Source of the DNA: Pseudomonadota bacterium
GTDB lineage: Bacteria; SAR324; NAC60-12
DNA: 5,705 bases
Direction: 5' to 3'
Assembly: GCA_014381795.1 (NCBI GenBank)
Contig: JACNKY010000344.1
Span: forward strand, 1-5,705
Shown here: positions 1 through 5,375 of the stretch, piece by piece
Numbering within the stretch: the first letter of the stretch is position 1
Layout: every line of letters begins with the position of its first letter
Notes under the pieces: model-generated
What the model was told of the DNA's origin: nothing
The model's input: the letters and a program-made list of their open reading frames with translations, nothing else
Databases searched by the model: none
Program-made: the position numbers and the translations under genes

Positions 1-360
1 TACACGCCGTAATACAGACTGGATTCTTGCCACCAGTTCACGTGGTTCAAAAGGCTTTGGCAGATAATCATCTGCGCCTATTTCAAGGCCAACCACACGA
101 TCCATCACTTCACCGCGGGCGGTCAGCATAATCACCGGAATTGTACTGGATTGCCTGATTGTACGGCAAACTTCAAAACCGTCCATCTCCGGAAGCATCA
201 CGTCCAAAATCACCAGATCCGGTGACTCACGCTCCAGCTTTTCCAACCCCTGACTTGGTAGAGTCGCGCTCATTACCTCAAAACCCATTTTGCCGAGATA
301 ATCAGTCAGCAACTTATTCAGTTTTTCATCATCATCGATGATTAAGAGGCGAGAATTCAC
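1..360 (-). CDS. cpxR: OmpR/CpxR-family response regulator, receiver domain (3' part outside window)
   Basis: Cytoplasmic two-component response regulator that would be phosphorylated by a sensor kinase and bind DNA. Only the first 120 residues are in the window; they form a full receiver domain. Visible residues are the acidic pocket D9-D11, phosphoacceptor D53 in LVILDVMLPEMDG, switch T80 in MLTARG and K102 in DDYLPKPF. The stretch from TARG to RELVARI closely resembles E. coli CpxR as I remember it, so the symbol is a family-level inference. The winged-helix output domain should lie beyond the left edge. The start is GTG at 358-360: an in-frame stop lies about a dozen codons upstream and there is no in-frame ATG between. 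No clear Shine-Dalgarno is seen. It starts 41 bases after the yceI-like stop, so it is probably the third gene of the operon. RstA or another OmpR-type regulator is the alternative. Confidence 0.9.
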   Translation of the reverse strand, partial: MNSRLLIIDDDEKLNKLLTDYLGKMGFEVMSATLPSQGLEKLERESPDLVILDVMLPEMDGFEVCRTIRQSSTIPVIMLTARGEVMDRVVGLEIGADDYLPKPFEPRELVARIQSVLRRV

Positions 361-401
361 AAATATTTTGAATCTAAAAGGTTAATCTTAAAATGTTATT
401 T

Positions 402-1028
402 TCAATTACTCAGAGCAATTTTTTCAGTACCACTTATTTTGTCGGAACGTAAATGCACCAGCAATTCCAGATAATCCCTCGGTTCTGCGAGCAAACCTCC
501 CGGACCTACGGTCGGTACCTCAACTTTAAGTTCGGAAAATGAAGTGATGAGTTTGCCCTCAATCAAATAAAAGGCGCCCTGATCCTTGAAACTCAAAGCA
601 AATTTAACAGGAAAAGTATTTCCTGCGACTTCCAGCATGCCGGAAAAATCCGCACTTTGGTTTTCCAGCATCTTCTGCATATCCGTGCGGCTCAGCCAAT
701 TTGAGATAAAACGGATGTTCGGACTAAGTTCAGCTTTGAGAATTTCCGGCATCTCTCCGTCACGGAATGAGTTTGCTGAATCAAGGCTTGTTACCGGTAC
801 GCTTACTTCCACCTGCGCCTGTTCTGTGGAATCCTGCCAACGGATTTCGGCTTTCACTTCACAACTTTTACCAATAACTTCGACACCGTCAAAGAAAAAC
901 ATGGATTTTTCAGTTTTATAAGCAAGGCAATGTTCATCCGGAGCAAAAACATTTTCTTCCGCAAAAGCTGCTTGGCTGCCCAAAGTCAACATAATTGCAC
1001 TTAGTAAAACAATTATAATCTTTTTCAT
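402..1028 (-). CDS. yceI: YceI-family periplasmic protein
   Basis: Predicted exported protein of 208 residues with a YceI-like domain, a lipocalin-like beta barrel that in characterised members binds isoprenoid-type lipids. Residues 1-23 form a signal peptide (MKK, hydrophobic core, cleavage after AFA). Family hallmarks visible are the early strand FFFDGVEVIGKS, VPVTSLDSANSFRDGEM near 78-94, a strand SPNIRFIS, then FSGMLEVAGNTFPVKFALSF and the C-terminal PTVGPGG...EPRDYLELLVHL. Two cysteines in the mature part (C34, C56) could form a disulfide. Length is close to the usual 190-210. The ATG at 1026-1028 is followed by a proper signal peptide, but its Shine-Dalgarno is weak. It sits 58 bases after the LTxxQ lipoprotein gene and 41 before the response regulator, suggesting co-transcription and a role in envelope stress. 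The ligand is unknown. Confidence 0.88.
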   Translation of the reverse strand: MKKIIIVLLSAIMLTLGSQAAFAEENVFAPDEHCLAYKTEKSMFFFDGVEVIGKSCEVKAEIRWQDSTEQAQVEVSVPVTSLDSANSFRDGEMPEILKAELSPNIRFISNWLSRTDMQKMLENQSADFSGMLEVAGNTFPVKFALSFKDQGAFYLIEGKLITSFSELKVEVPTVGPGGLLAEPRDYLELLVHLRSDKISGTEKIALSN

Positions 1029-1086
1029 CTCAGTTTTTTAGTTTAATATTTTGGTGACTAAGCATCCCAGTTTTAGCTGAATACAA

Positions 1087-1575
1087 TTAAAACCAGCGTC
1101 GTCCCCAGTGCCCTCGACGGCTTCTTTGATCAGCATGTTCGAGTCGGCTTTCCATTTTCTCCACAAGTTCTGTACGTTGTTCAGAAGTCAGGATGGCATG
1201 AAATTCCGCAAAACTAGTTGAAAACTTAGCGAGCTTCAAACGCAACTGCTCAATATTTTTATTGAGCACAGCCTCGAGTTTAGTTGCATCAGCGTTGTCG
1301 CTCTTCATTTGAGCAATAATTTCATTGTTGAGGGTTTTACGCATTTCCAGCAACTCTTCTTTTTCAGCAAACATATTTTCAGCCAGCGGTGCGACTTTTC
1401 TAGTTTGCTCATCACTGAGATCCAAATGCGCTGTTACAAATTCAGTCGCCCGTTCAGGCGGGGTCACCTCTTGAGTACGACAACCAGCGATGATCAGCGG
1501 CACGGAAATAGTGACTAATGCACCAAGAATTAGTTTTTTTAAAGCAGAATTTGATTTACAACTTACCTTTTTCAT
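1087..1575 (-). CDS. LTxxQ-motif (CpxP/Spy-like) periplasmic lipoprotein
   Basis: Predicted 162-residue envelope lipoprotein of the CpxP/Spy/periplasmic heavy-metal-sensor superfamily. E. coli members are periplasmic, bind misfolded protein, and CpxP damps the kinase CpxA. Seen here are a basic N-terminus, a hydrophobic stretch (about 15-30) and a lipobox ending IAGC with C32 as the lipidated residue. A largely alpha-helical mature part follows, carrying two LTxxQ-type motifs, LSDEQ at 53-57 and LTSEQ at 129-133, with a heptad-like charged helix between. The tail is basic and aromatic (RRGHWGRRWF). A TTG at 1600-1602 would add nine residues, but the ATG at 1573-1575 is preferred because AGGAG stands four bases before it. 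It is the first gene of a leftward operon with yceI and the cpxR-like gene. Lipid anchoring differs from soluble E. coli CpxP and Spy. Confidence 0.85.
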   Translation of the reverse strand: MKKVSCKSNSALKKLILGALVTISVPLIIAGCRTQEVTPPERATEFVTAHLDLSDEQTRKVAPLAENMFAEKEELLEMRKTLNNEIIAQMKSDNADATKLEAVLNKNIEQLRLKLAKFSTSFAEFHAILTSEQRTELVEKMESRLEHADQRSRRGHWGRRWF

Positions 1576-1579
1576 AATA

Positions 1580-1584
1580 CTCCT
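1580..1584 (-). promoter_or_regulatory. Ribosome binding site of the LTxxQ lipoprotein gene
   Basis: AGGAG on the minus strand, four bases before the ATG at 1575. It lies inside the longer reading frame that would start at TTG 1602, and so decides in favour of the shorter protein. Confidence 0.7.
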
Positions 1585-1626
1585 ATTATTGAGTGGGATC
1601 AATACTGGGTAATTCCAGTGAGAATA

Positions 1627-1655
1627 ATTTTACCAAAAGAAATGTGTAAATGCTT
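1627..1655 (-). promoter_or_regulatory. Probable promoter of the lipoprotein-yceI-response regulator operon
   Basis: On the minus strand the hexamer TAAAAT (1627-1632) is preceded by TGG, giving an extended -10 (TGnTAAAAT). The hexamer 17 bases upstream (AAGCAT, 1650-1655) is a poor -35. A good -10 with a poor -35 is typical of an activator-dependent promoter, and direct repeats stand immediately upstream. The start of transcription would be near 1620, about 45 bases before the ATG. Inferred by eye only. Confidence 0.5.
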
Positions 1656-1661
1656 TTCTTA

Positions 1662-1691
1662 GCAGTAACAGGGTGTATCAGTTTGTATCAG
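1662..1691 (-). promoter_or_regulatory. Triple 10-bp direct repeat, likely CpxR/OmpR-type binding site
   Basis: Three head-to-tail decamers on the minus strand: CTGATACAAA (1691-1682), CTGATACACC (1681-1672) and CTGTTACTGC (1671-1662). The first two share eight leading bases and the third matches the second at seven of ten positions. On the plus strand they read GTAAC-N5-GTATC-N5-GTATC, resembling the E. coli CpxR box GTAAA-N5-GTAAA. OmpR-family regulators are known to bind tandem half-sites one helical turn apart. The array ends just upstream of the candidate -35, the usual place for such an activator, and the operon it faces encodes an OmpR/CpxR-type regulator. Other tandem-site regulators, for example PhoB-like with an 11-bp period, are less well matched. 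Confidence 0.6.
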
Positions 1692-1806
1692 TATTTGTGA
1701 CTTGAACTTCCGTTGAGCTAATACTTTTGGCAATACAAAAAATGTTCTGGTTCTCTTTACTTTGTGACTTTTATACAGAAAAATTGAACTTAGTATAATT
1801 ACGGAA

Positions 1807-1835
1807 TTGACCAAAGCCCTAGAGATTGTTAAACT
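1807..1835 (+). promoter_or_regulatory. Candidate sigma-70 promoter for the 67-residue membrane protein gene
   Basis: TTGACC (1807-1812), a 17-base spacer, then TAAACT (1830-1835) preceded by TGT as an extended -10. The predicted transcript would start near 1842 and have a leader of about 53 bases before the ATG at 1895. A second perfect TATAAT occurs at 1794-1799, but it has only a weak -35 (TTATAC, 1771-1776). Confidence 0.45.
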
Positions 1836-1894
1836 GCATTAACCCCTAATTTATGGGAAATGGTGCTGGATCACTTTTCTTAAAATAAAAAGTT

Positions 1895-2098
1895 ATGCGA
1901 ATTGCGATAATCGCCGTTGTCGGCATTTTATCTTATCTGCTTGTATTGTTGCCGGGTTATTTTTTGTTTGTTTCAGCAGATGATGAAGAGTCTGCGGTTA
2001 CTGAAACTCTGGCCGAACTTCCTGCGAGCAGTTCAACAGTTAAAGAGACTGAAAAACTGCCACTGACCAATCCAGGAGAGGCGCCCCCACTAAAGTGA
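1895..2098 (+). CDS. Small single-span membrane protein of unknown function
   Basis: A 67-residue protein whose family I do not recognise. Residues 2-27 form one strongly hydrophobic helix (RIAIIAVVGILSYLLVLLP and onward). An acidic, low-complexity tail follows, rich in E, S, T and P and ending APPLK. With a single N-terminal Arg before the helix, the tail probably faces the periplasm; the helix could be an uncleaved anchor or a signal peptide. The Shine-Dalgarno is poor (an A-rich stretch before ATG). Support for it being real is the signal-like composition, the promoter-like sequences upstream, and its place as the only plus-strand frame between the divergent operon and the hibernation factor gene. 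It stands 98 bases before that gene. No function is proposed. Confidence 0.6.
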   Translation: MRIAIIAVVGILSYLLVLLPGYFLFVSADDEESAVTETLAELPASSSTVKETEKLPLTNPGEAPPLK

Positions 2099-2187
2099 AT
2101 AGTTAATTATTTTTACTCTGCATTTCTGTGCTTCACCCAAAATGCCGTTTTTTAACTGCATTTTTTTAATTAAATCTTTAGCCAGTC

Positions 2188-2191
2188 GGAG
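2188..2191 (+). promoter_or_regulatory. Ribosome binding site of the hibernation factor gene
   Basis: GGAG five bases before the ATG at 2197 fixes the start. The 98 bases upstream (2099-2196) are AT-rich with long T runs and show no convincing terminator hairpin. Confidence 0.65.
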
Positions 2192-2196
2192 AACTT

Positions 2197-2484
2197 ATGC
2201 CAATTCACCTCACTTTCAAGAACATCCGAAACTCTGATGCAGTCAGTGATCACGTACATCATGCATTTGAAGAACTGATCAAAATTACTGATGATAAATT
2301 CCCCTTTCATGTCACTCTGAATAAAGTAGATGAAGAATCTTACCATGTGGGCATCAACTGCAGTTACCGTAACAAACTGCTTGCAAGCAAAGCTGATCAT
2401 GAAAATCTTTACAAAGCACTTTCCAAAGGTATTGATTCCATGAAAACACAAGTGATCCGTAAGGCTGATAAAGTTAGAGGTTGA
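2197..2484 (+). CDS. hpf: Ribosome hibernation promoting factor (short HPF/RaiA/YfiA family)
   Basis: A 95-residue cytoplasmic protein of the family that binds the decoding region of the 30S subunit and inactivates or dimerises ribosomes in stationary phase or stress. The family layout is visible: an N-terminal strand PIHLTFKNIRNSDAV, helix 1 (VSDHVHHAFEELIKI), the strands FHVTLNKVDEESYHVGINC, and helix 2 beginning with the typical ADHENLYKALSKGIDSMKTQVIRKADK. Length fits the short HPF type, about 95 residues; the C-terminal dimerisation domain of long HPF is absent. The start is set by GGAG five bases upstream. It is followed after 62 bases by the first DUF3015-type gene. Short HPF and RaiA/YfiA cannot be told apart with certainty here, though the lack of a RaiA-like C-terminal tail favours HPF. 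Confidence 0.88.
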   Translation: MPIHLTFKNIRNSDAVSDHVHHAFEELIKITDDKFPFHVTLNKVDEESYHVGINCSYRNKLLASKADHENLYKALSKGIDSMKTQVIRKADKVRG

Positions 2485-2546
2485 TAACTACCCTACTCTC
2501 CGGGAGTTCCACAGGAGCCTCCCATTTTCCACAATACTGGAGTTTC

Positions 2547-3059
2547 ATGTTTGGACCGGTTTCCATCCCGCGTATATGTCTGTTGAGCGGATTTTTTGCT
2601 GTATTAATTGTTTTGTTATTCGGCCACAATTACCAACTGCAGGCTGCCTGTCGTGGAGAAGGCTTCATGGGAATTTCCTCCAAAGATCCAATCATGTCCT
2701 GGGTGGATTTGACATATTCCCCGGTTTATTCAAGCGCTAGTACGTCCGGAACTTCAGGTTGCAAAAATTGGGATTTTTCGCAGTATCTTGAACATGAGCG
2801 CAGACAATTTATTACGAAGTCTCACCAGCAATTATTAGTAGAAACTGTACGTGGACAAGGGCCTCATTTGGAAGCATTGTCAAGATTGATGGAATGTCCG
2901 CAATCATCAGCTGAGTTGTTTGCTGGAATGTTATGGGAGCATCGTCAGCAAACGGTTCAACTTTTTAAAACTGTAAAACAGACTCCGGAATTCATGACTG
3001 AACTCAGCAAATGGATCAAAGAAGATCCTGAATTACGTAACATTTGCGGAATGTCTTAA
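2547..3059 (+). CDS. Exported DUF3015-type protein, paralogue A
   Basis: Predicted exported protein of 170 residues with no known biochemical function. Residues 10-25 are a hydrophobic signal segment and cleavage probably falls at LQA-A near 33. Family marks are the strand and turn SPVYSSASTSGTSGCKNWDFSQ, a helix with VRGQGPHLEALSRLMECP, and a C-terminal helical part ending ELRNIC. Four cysteines (35, 72, 117, 167) recur in the next gene. A TTG at 2481, overlapping the hpf stop, would add 22 residues ahead of the signal segment; ATG 2547 is preferred because GGAG lies four bases upstream and the signal peptide then starts properly. It lies 62 bases after hpf with no terminator between, and 13 bases before its paralogue. 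DUF3015 is assigned from memory of the motif pattern. Confidence 0.8.
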   Translation: MFGPVSIPRICLLSGFFAVLIVLLFGHNYQLQAACRGEGFMGISSKDPIMSWVDLTYSPVYSSASTSGTSGCKNWDFSQYLEHERRQFITKSHQQLLVETVRGQGPHLEALSRLMECPQSSAELFAGMLWEHRQQTVQLFKTVKQTPEFMTELSKWIKEDPELRNICGMS

Positions 3060-3072
3060 AGGTATATTTATC

Positions 3073-3522
3073 ATGATTTGGAAAACTATTCTACTACTTA
3101 CAACTGTGGTCATAGTTGGAGGAGGAAACTCCTGGGCCTGTCACCAAGGCGGACCGATGGGCTTTGCTAATGGTGATCCTGGAGCATTTTCTATAGACAT
3201 CACAATGTCGCCGACTTATAGCGGTGCGAGTACATTCGGTACAGCTGGTTGCAAGGATTGGGATTACTCTCAACATCAACGCAATCATTTCCTGGAAACT
3301 CAGTGGGCCTTTTTGAATGAAGATGCAGCCCGCGGCAAAGGTGAACATTTGACCGCATTTACTCAAATAATGGGCTGTCCCAAAGAACAGGAAACGCAAT
3401 TTGCGGCTTTGGTCAGAAATAATTATTATTCCTTGTTCGGCAAAATTGAAGCCCGCAGTGATTTGTTAACTCAGTTTGAAATTCTTATTTCAGAAAATCC
3501 TGAATTGTCTTGCTCAGCCTAA
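3073..3522 (+). CDS. Exported DUF3015-type protein, paralogue B
   Basis: Exported protein of 149 residues, a tandem paralogue of the preceding gene. Residues 1-22 are a signal peptide (hydrophobic TILLLTTVVIV, cleavage near SWA). The core motifs align directly with paralogue A: SPTYSGASTFGTAGCKDWDYSQ, then a helix with AARGKGEHLTAFTQIMGCP, and a C-terminus ending ENPELSC. Cysteines 23, 60, 102 and 147 match the four of paralogue A; the first spacing is identical (37) and the others differ by small indels, suggesting two conserved disulfides. The ATG at 3073 has AAAGG about ten bases upstream. It lies 13 bases after paralogue A, so the two are surely co-transcribed. STxGTxGC and ARGxGExLxA are features I associate with DUF3015. 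Function is unknown. Confidence 0.82.
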   Translation: MIWKTILLLTTVVIVGGGNSWACHQGGPMGFANGDPGAFSIDITMSPTYSGASTFGTAGCKDWDYSQHQRNHFLETQWAFLNEDAARGKGEHLTAFTQIMGCPKEQETQFAALVRNNYYSLFGKIEARSDLLTQFEILISENPELSCSA

Positions 3523-3550
3523 AACAACTTTCTCCTTTTTAAATAAATGT

Positions 3551-3643
3551 ATGAAAAATGATTTTATGATGCACCTCGTTATTGCAGGTGGAGTAATTAT
3601 GCTGTTTTTTGTAATTTTAAAGATTTTCGGAATTTCATTATAA
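3551..3643 (+). CDS. Possible 30-residue membrane peptide
   Basis: A short frame of 30 codons beginning MKNDFMMHL and ending KIFGISL, then TAA at 3641-3643. Its middle (residues 9-28) is one continuous hydrophobic helix with an AGG turn, flanked by one Lys and one Asp near the start and one Lys near the end, which is what a real small transmembrane protein looks like. Against it: there is no Shine-Dalgarno, the region is AT-rich and such frames are often hydrophobic by chance. It sits 28 bases after the DUF3015 pair and could be the last gene of that transcript. Confidence 0.35.
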   Translation: MKNDFMMHLVIAGGVIMLFFVILKIFGISL

Positions 3644-3822
3644 GCTTTAGTTTCAGGACTCCAATCCTTAAAAAATCCAAACTTATGTTGATTTTACTAC
3701 TTGAAAGCTATTAAAAAATCGTATTTAATTTGCACACGATCTGTACTCAAATGTTAACATAATTTTCAAGGATGTCTTTATGAACGGTTGCATTTAAACA
3801 CAATTTGTTATACCTTAAAGGC

Positions 3823-3853
3823 TTAATGTTGCAGAGCTGGAATCTGCAATTAA
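3823..3853 (+). promoter_or_regulatory. Hairpin in the 5' leader of the glycine-rich protein gene
   Basis: TTGCAGA (3829-3835) pairs perfectly with TCTGCAA (3843-3849) across a seven-base loop. After a two-base bulge the stem continues as TTAA (3823-3826) with TTAA (3850-3853), about 11 pairs in all. No T tract follows, so it is not a usual terminator. It ends 33 bases before the start codon and could be a leader RNA structure or a dyad operator. Confidence 0.45.
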
Positions 3854-3876
3854 CACTTACTAAAACGCCATAACAT

Positions 3877-3881
3877 GGAGG
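3877..3881 (+). promoter_or_regulatory. Strong ribosome binding site of the glycine-rich protein gene
   Basis: GGAGG with a five-base AT spacer before ATG 3887, the best Shine-Dalgarno in the window. It fixes the start and suggests efficient translation. Confidence 0.75.
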
Positions 3882-3886
3882 TTTAA

Positions 3887-4321
3887 ATGAATTGGCTGAA
3901 AAGAACTCTGGGCATTTGTGTGCTTTCAGTTAGCTTATTATTTGGCAGTATTACCAACGCACGAGCGGTAACTCTCGAAGTAGTCTTTAAAAGCAGTCTC
4001 TGGGGTTCCGCGATAGGCGGTGTTTCTGGTCTGGCTTTATGGGCTCTGCAGGAGGAAGATAAAGAAGATAAATTATTTTCTAAATACGTTATTAAAGGTA
4101 TGGCATTTGGATTGTTTGTGGGAATGGGCTTCGGGATGTATGATTCTCAAGAAGGAGGTGATGTCTTCATGGGTGACGATAAGCCCAAAGGTTTATTCCA
4201 CTTCGACCTTAATTCTAACGTCATAGTCTTGCGCCCGGTAAAAATATTACCACGTCCTGAACTTGATGATAATGCGGCTTCCCCTCAATGGCGCCTCGAT
4301 TTATTGACTGCTTCTTTCTGA
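3887..4321 (+). CDS. Exported or membrane protein with glycine-rich helices, unknown function
   Basis: A 144-residue protein I cannot assign to a named family. Residues 1-27 look like a signal peptide (NWLKR, hydrophobic core to about 20, cleavage after ARA). Two glycine-rich hydrophobic segments follow, at about 38-54 (GSAIGGVSGLALWAL) and 69-84 (IKGMAFGLFVGMGFGMY), separated by an acidic/basic linker EEDKEDK. The small-residue spacing is like glycine-zipper membrane segments. The C-terminal 50 residues are hydrophilic with beta-like stretches (LFHFDLNSNVIVLRPVKIL). It starts with a strong ribosome binding site and ends seven bases before rfbB, whose own Shine-Dalgarno is weak, so the two are probably translationally coupled. 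A place in cell-surface glycan assembly is only guilt by association. Confidence 0.78.
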   Translation: MNWLKRTLGICVLSVSLLFGSITNARAVTLEVVFKSSLWGSAIGGVSGLALWALQEEDKEDKLFSKYVIKGMAFGLFVGMGFGMYDSQEGGDVFMGDDKPKGLFHFDLNSNVIVLRPVKILPRPELDDNAASPQWRLDLLTASF

Positions 4322-4328
4322 AACAGAC

Positions 4329-5375
4329 ATGAACTTGCTGATCACAGGTGGTGCGGGCTTTATCGGAGCAAATTTGGTTTTGCACTGGCTTCGTAACCAC
4401 CCTGATGATGTGGTCATCAATTTTGATGCCATGACTTATGCGGGTAATCTTGAAAATTTACAGGAAGTAAAAACTCACCAAAATTACCGATTTGTCCTTG
4501 GTGATTTGCGAAAACCCCTCGAAATTGAAAAAGCTTTTACAGAGCATAATGTAGAAGCAGTTATCCATCTTGCTGCAGAATCTCACGTAGACCGAAGTAT
4601 ACATGGTCCTGCTGAATTTATTGAAACAAATATAACCGGCACTTTCAATCTGCTGGAAACAGCCCGTAAATTTTGGGGTGCAGAGATGAGCGCACATCGT
4701 TTCCTGCATGTGAGTACAGATGAAGTTTACGGTTCTCTTGGTTCAGAGGGTAAATTTTCTGAAAGTACTGCTTATGCTCCAAACTCACCTTATTCTGCAT
4801 CAAAAGCGGCCAGTGATCATCTGGTGCGTGCATGGCACCACACATACAAAATGAACGTTGTTACAACAAACTGTTCAAATAATTATGGGCCTTTTCAGTT
4901 TCCGGAAAAGCTACTACCTTTGCTGATAAATAATTGCCTGCAGAATCTACCAATTCCAGTTTATGGAGATGGGAAAAATATCCGTGACTGGCTGTTTGTT
5001 GAGGACCACTGCGAAGCGCTGGATCGTGTTTTTCATCAAGGGGTTTCAGGAGAAGTATACAACATCGGTGGTGCTAACGAATGGAGCAACATTGACATTG
5101 TCCGTTTTGTCTGCAAAGAACTGGACAGAGAGTTGGGAAGAAGTGGAGATGACTCCTGTGAAAAACTGATAAATTTTGTAACGGACCGTCCAGGGCACGA
5201 CCGGCGTTATGCTATTGATGCAGAAAAAATTGAAACCGCTTTAAAATGGACACCACGTTACTCTTTCGAGCAGGGTCTCTCCAAAACCATCCGCTGGTAT
5301 CTTGACCATCAGGACTGGGTCAAAAATGTTACTTCTGGCACTTATCAAGACTACTACGAACGTCAATACGGTTGA
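4329..5375 (+). CDS. rfbB: dTDP-glucose 4,6-dehydratase
   Basis: Cytoplasmic enzyme (RmlB/RfbB) converting dTDP-glucose to dTDP-4-keto-6-deoxyglucose with bound NAD+, the second step toward dTDP-L-rhamnose and other deoxysugars. The 348-residue chain is full length. An extended-SDR Rossmann fold opens with GGAGFIG (7-13); D33 and D59 lie where NAD-binding acids are expected. LAAESHVDRS is at 81-90 and the catalytic STDEVYG at 129-135 (T130, D131, E132). YSASK at 155-159 supplies Y155 and K159. NNYGPFQFPEKL (184-195), the sugar-nucleotide part GDGKNIRDWL (213-222) and RPGHDRRYAID (287-297) complete the family pattern. No key residue is missing. The ATG lies seven bases after the preceding stop, with a poor Shine-Dalgarno, consistent with coupling. 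Partners rfbA, rfbC and rfbD are not visible and may lie to the right. Confidence 0.97.
   Translation: MNLLITGGAGFIGANLVLHWLRNHPDDVVINFDAMTYAGNLENLQEVKTHQNYRFVLGDLRKPLEIEKAFTEHNVEAVIHLAAESHVDRSIHGPAEFIETNITGTFNLLETARKFWGAEMSAHRFLHVSTDEVYGSLGSEGKFSESTAYAPNSPYSASKAASDHLVRAWHHTYKMNVVTTNCSNNYGPFQFPEKLLPLLINNCLQNLPIPVYGDGKNIRDWLFVEDHCEALDRVFHQGVSGEVYNIGGANEWSNIDIVRFVCKELDRELGRSGDDSCEKLINFVTDRPGHDRRYAIDAEKIETALKWTPRYSFEQGLSKTIRWYLDHQDWVKNVTSGTYQDYYERQYG

Larger units (their letters stand above)
3644..3886 (+). other. AT-rich gene-free leader region before the glycine-rich protein gene
   Basis: This stretch has no frame of useful size on either strand. It is rich in A/T, with scattered promoter-like hexamers (TTGCAC near 3730, CATAAT near 3769, and TTGCAT near 3788 with TATACC near 3810), none well spaced. 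It ends with a hairpin and a strong ribosome binding site, so it probably holds the promoter and leader of the gene at 3887. No tRNA or terminator with a T tract was recognised. Confidence 0.5.

Noticed and set aside
159..341. Plus-strand frame of 60 codons
   Set aside because: It lies antisense to a clear receiver domain with all phosphorylation-site residues and has no domain-like composition.
1600..1602. TTG start for the LTxxQ lipoprotein
   Set aside because: The nine extra codons run through the AGGAG ribosome binding site of the ATG at 1575, which gives a normal lipoprotein signal.
2170..2451. Minus-strand frame of 93 codons
   Set aside because: It is the antisense shadow of hpf, which matches its family from end to end.
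2499..2522. GGGAG...CTCCC and related small inverted repeats between hpf and the first DUF3015 gene
   Set aside because: Stems are four to five pairs, several foldings compete, and no T tract follows, so a terminator cannot be supported.
3653..3670. AGGA-CTCCAA-TCCT stem after the small peptide frame
   Set aside because: Four pairs only and followed by an A run, not a T run, on the coding strand; too weak for a terminator in either direction.
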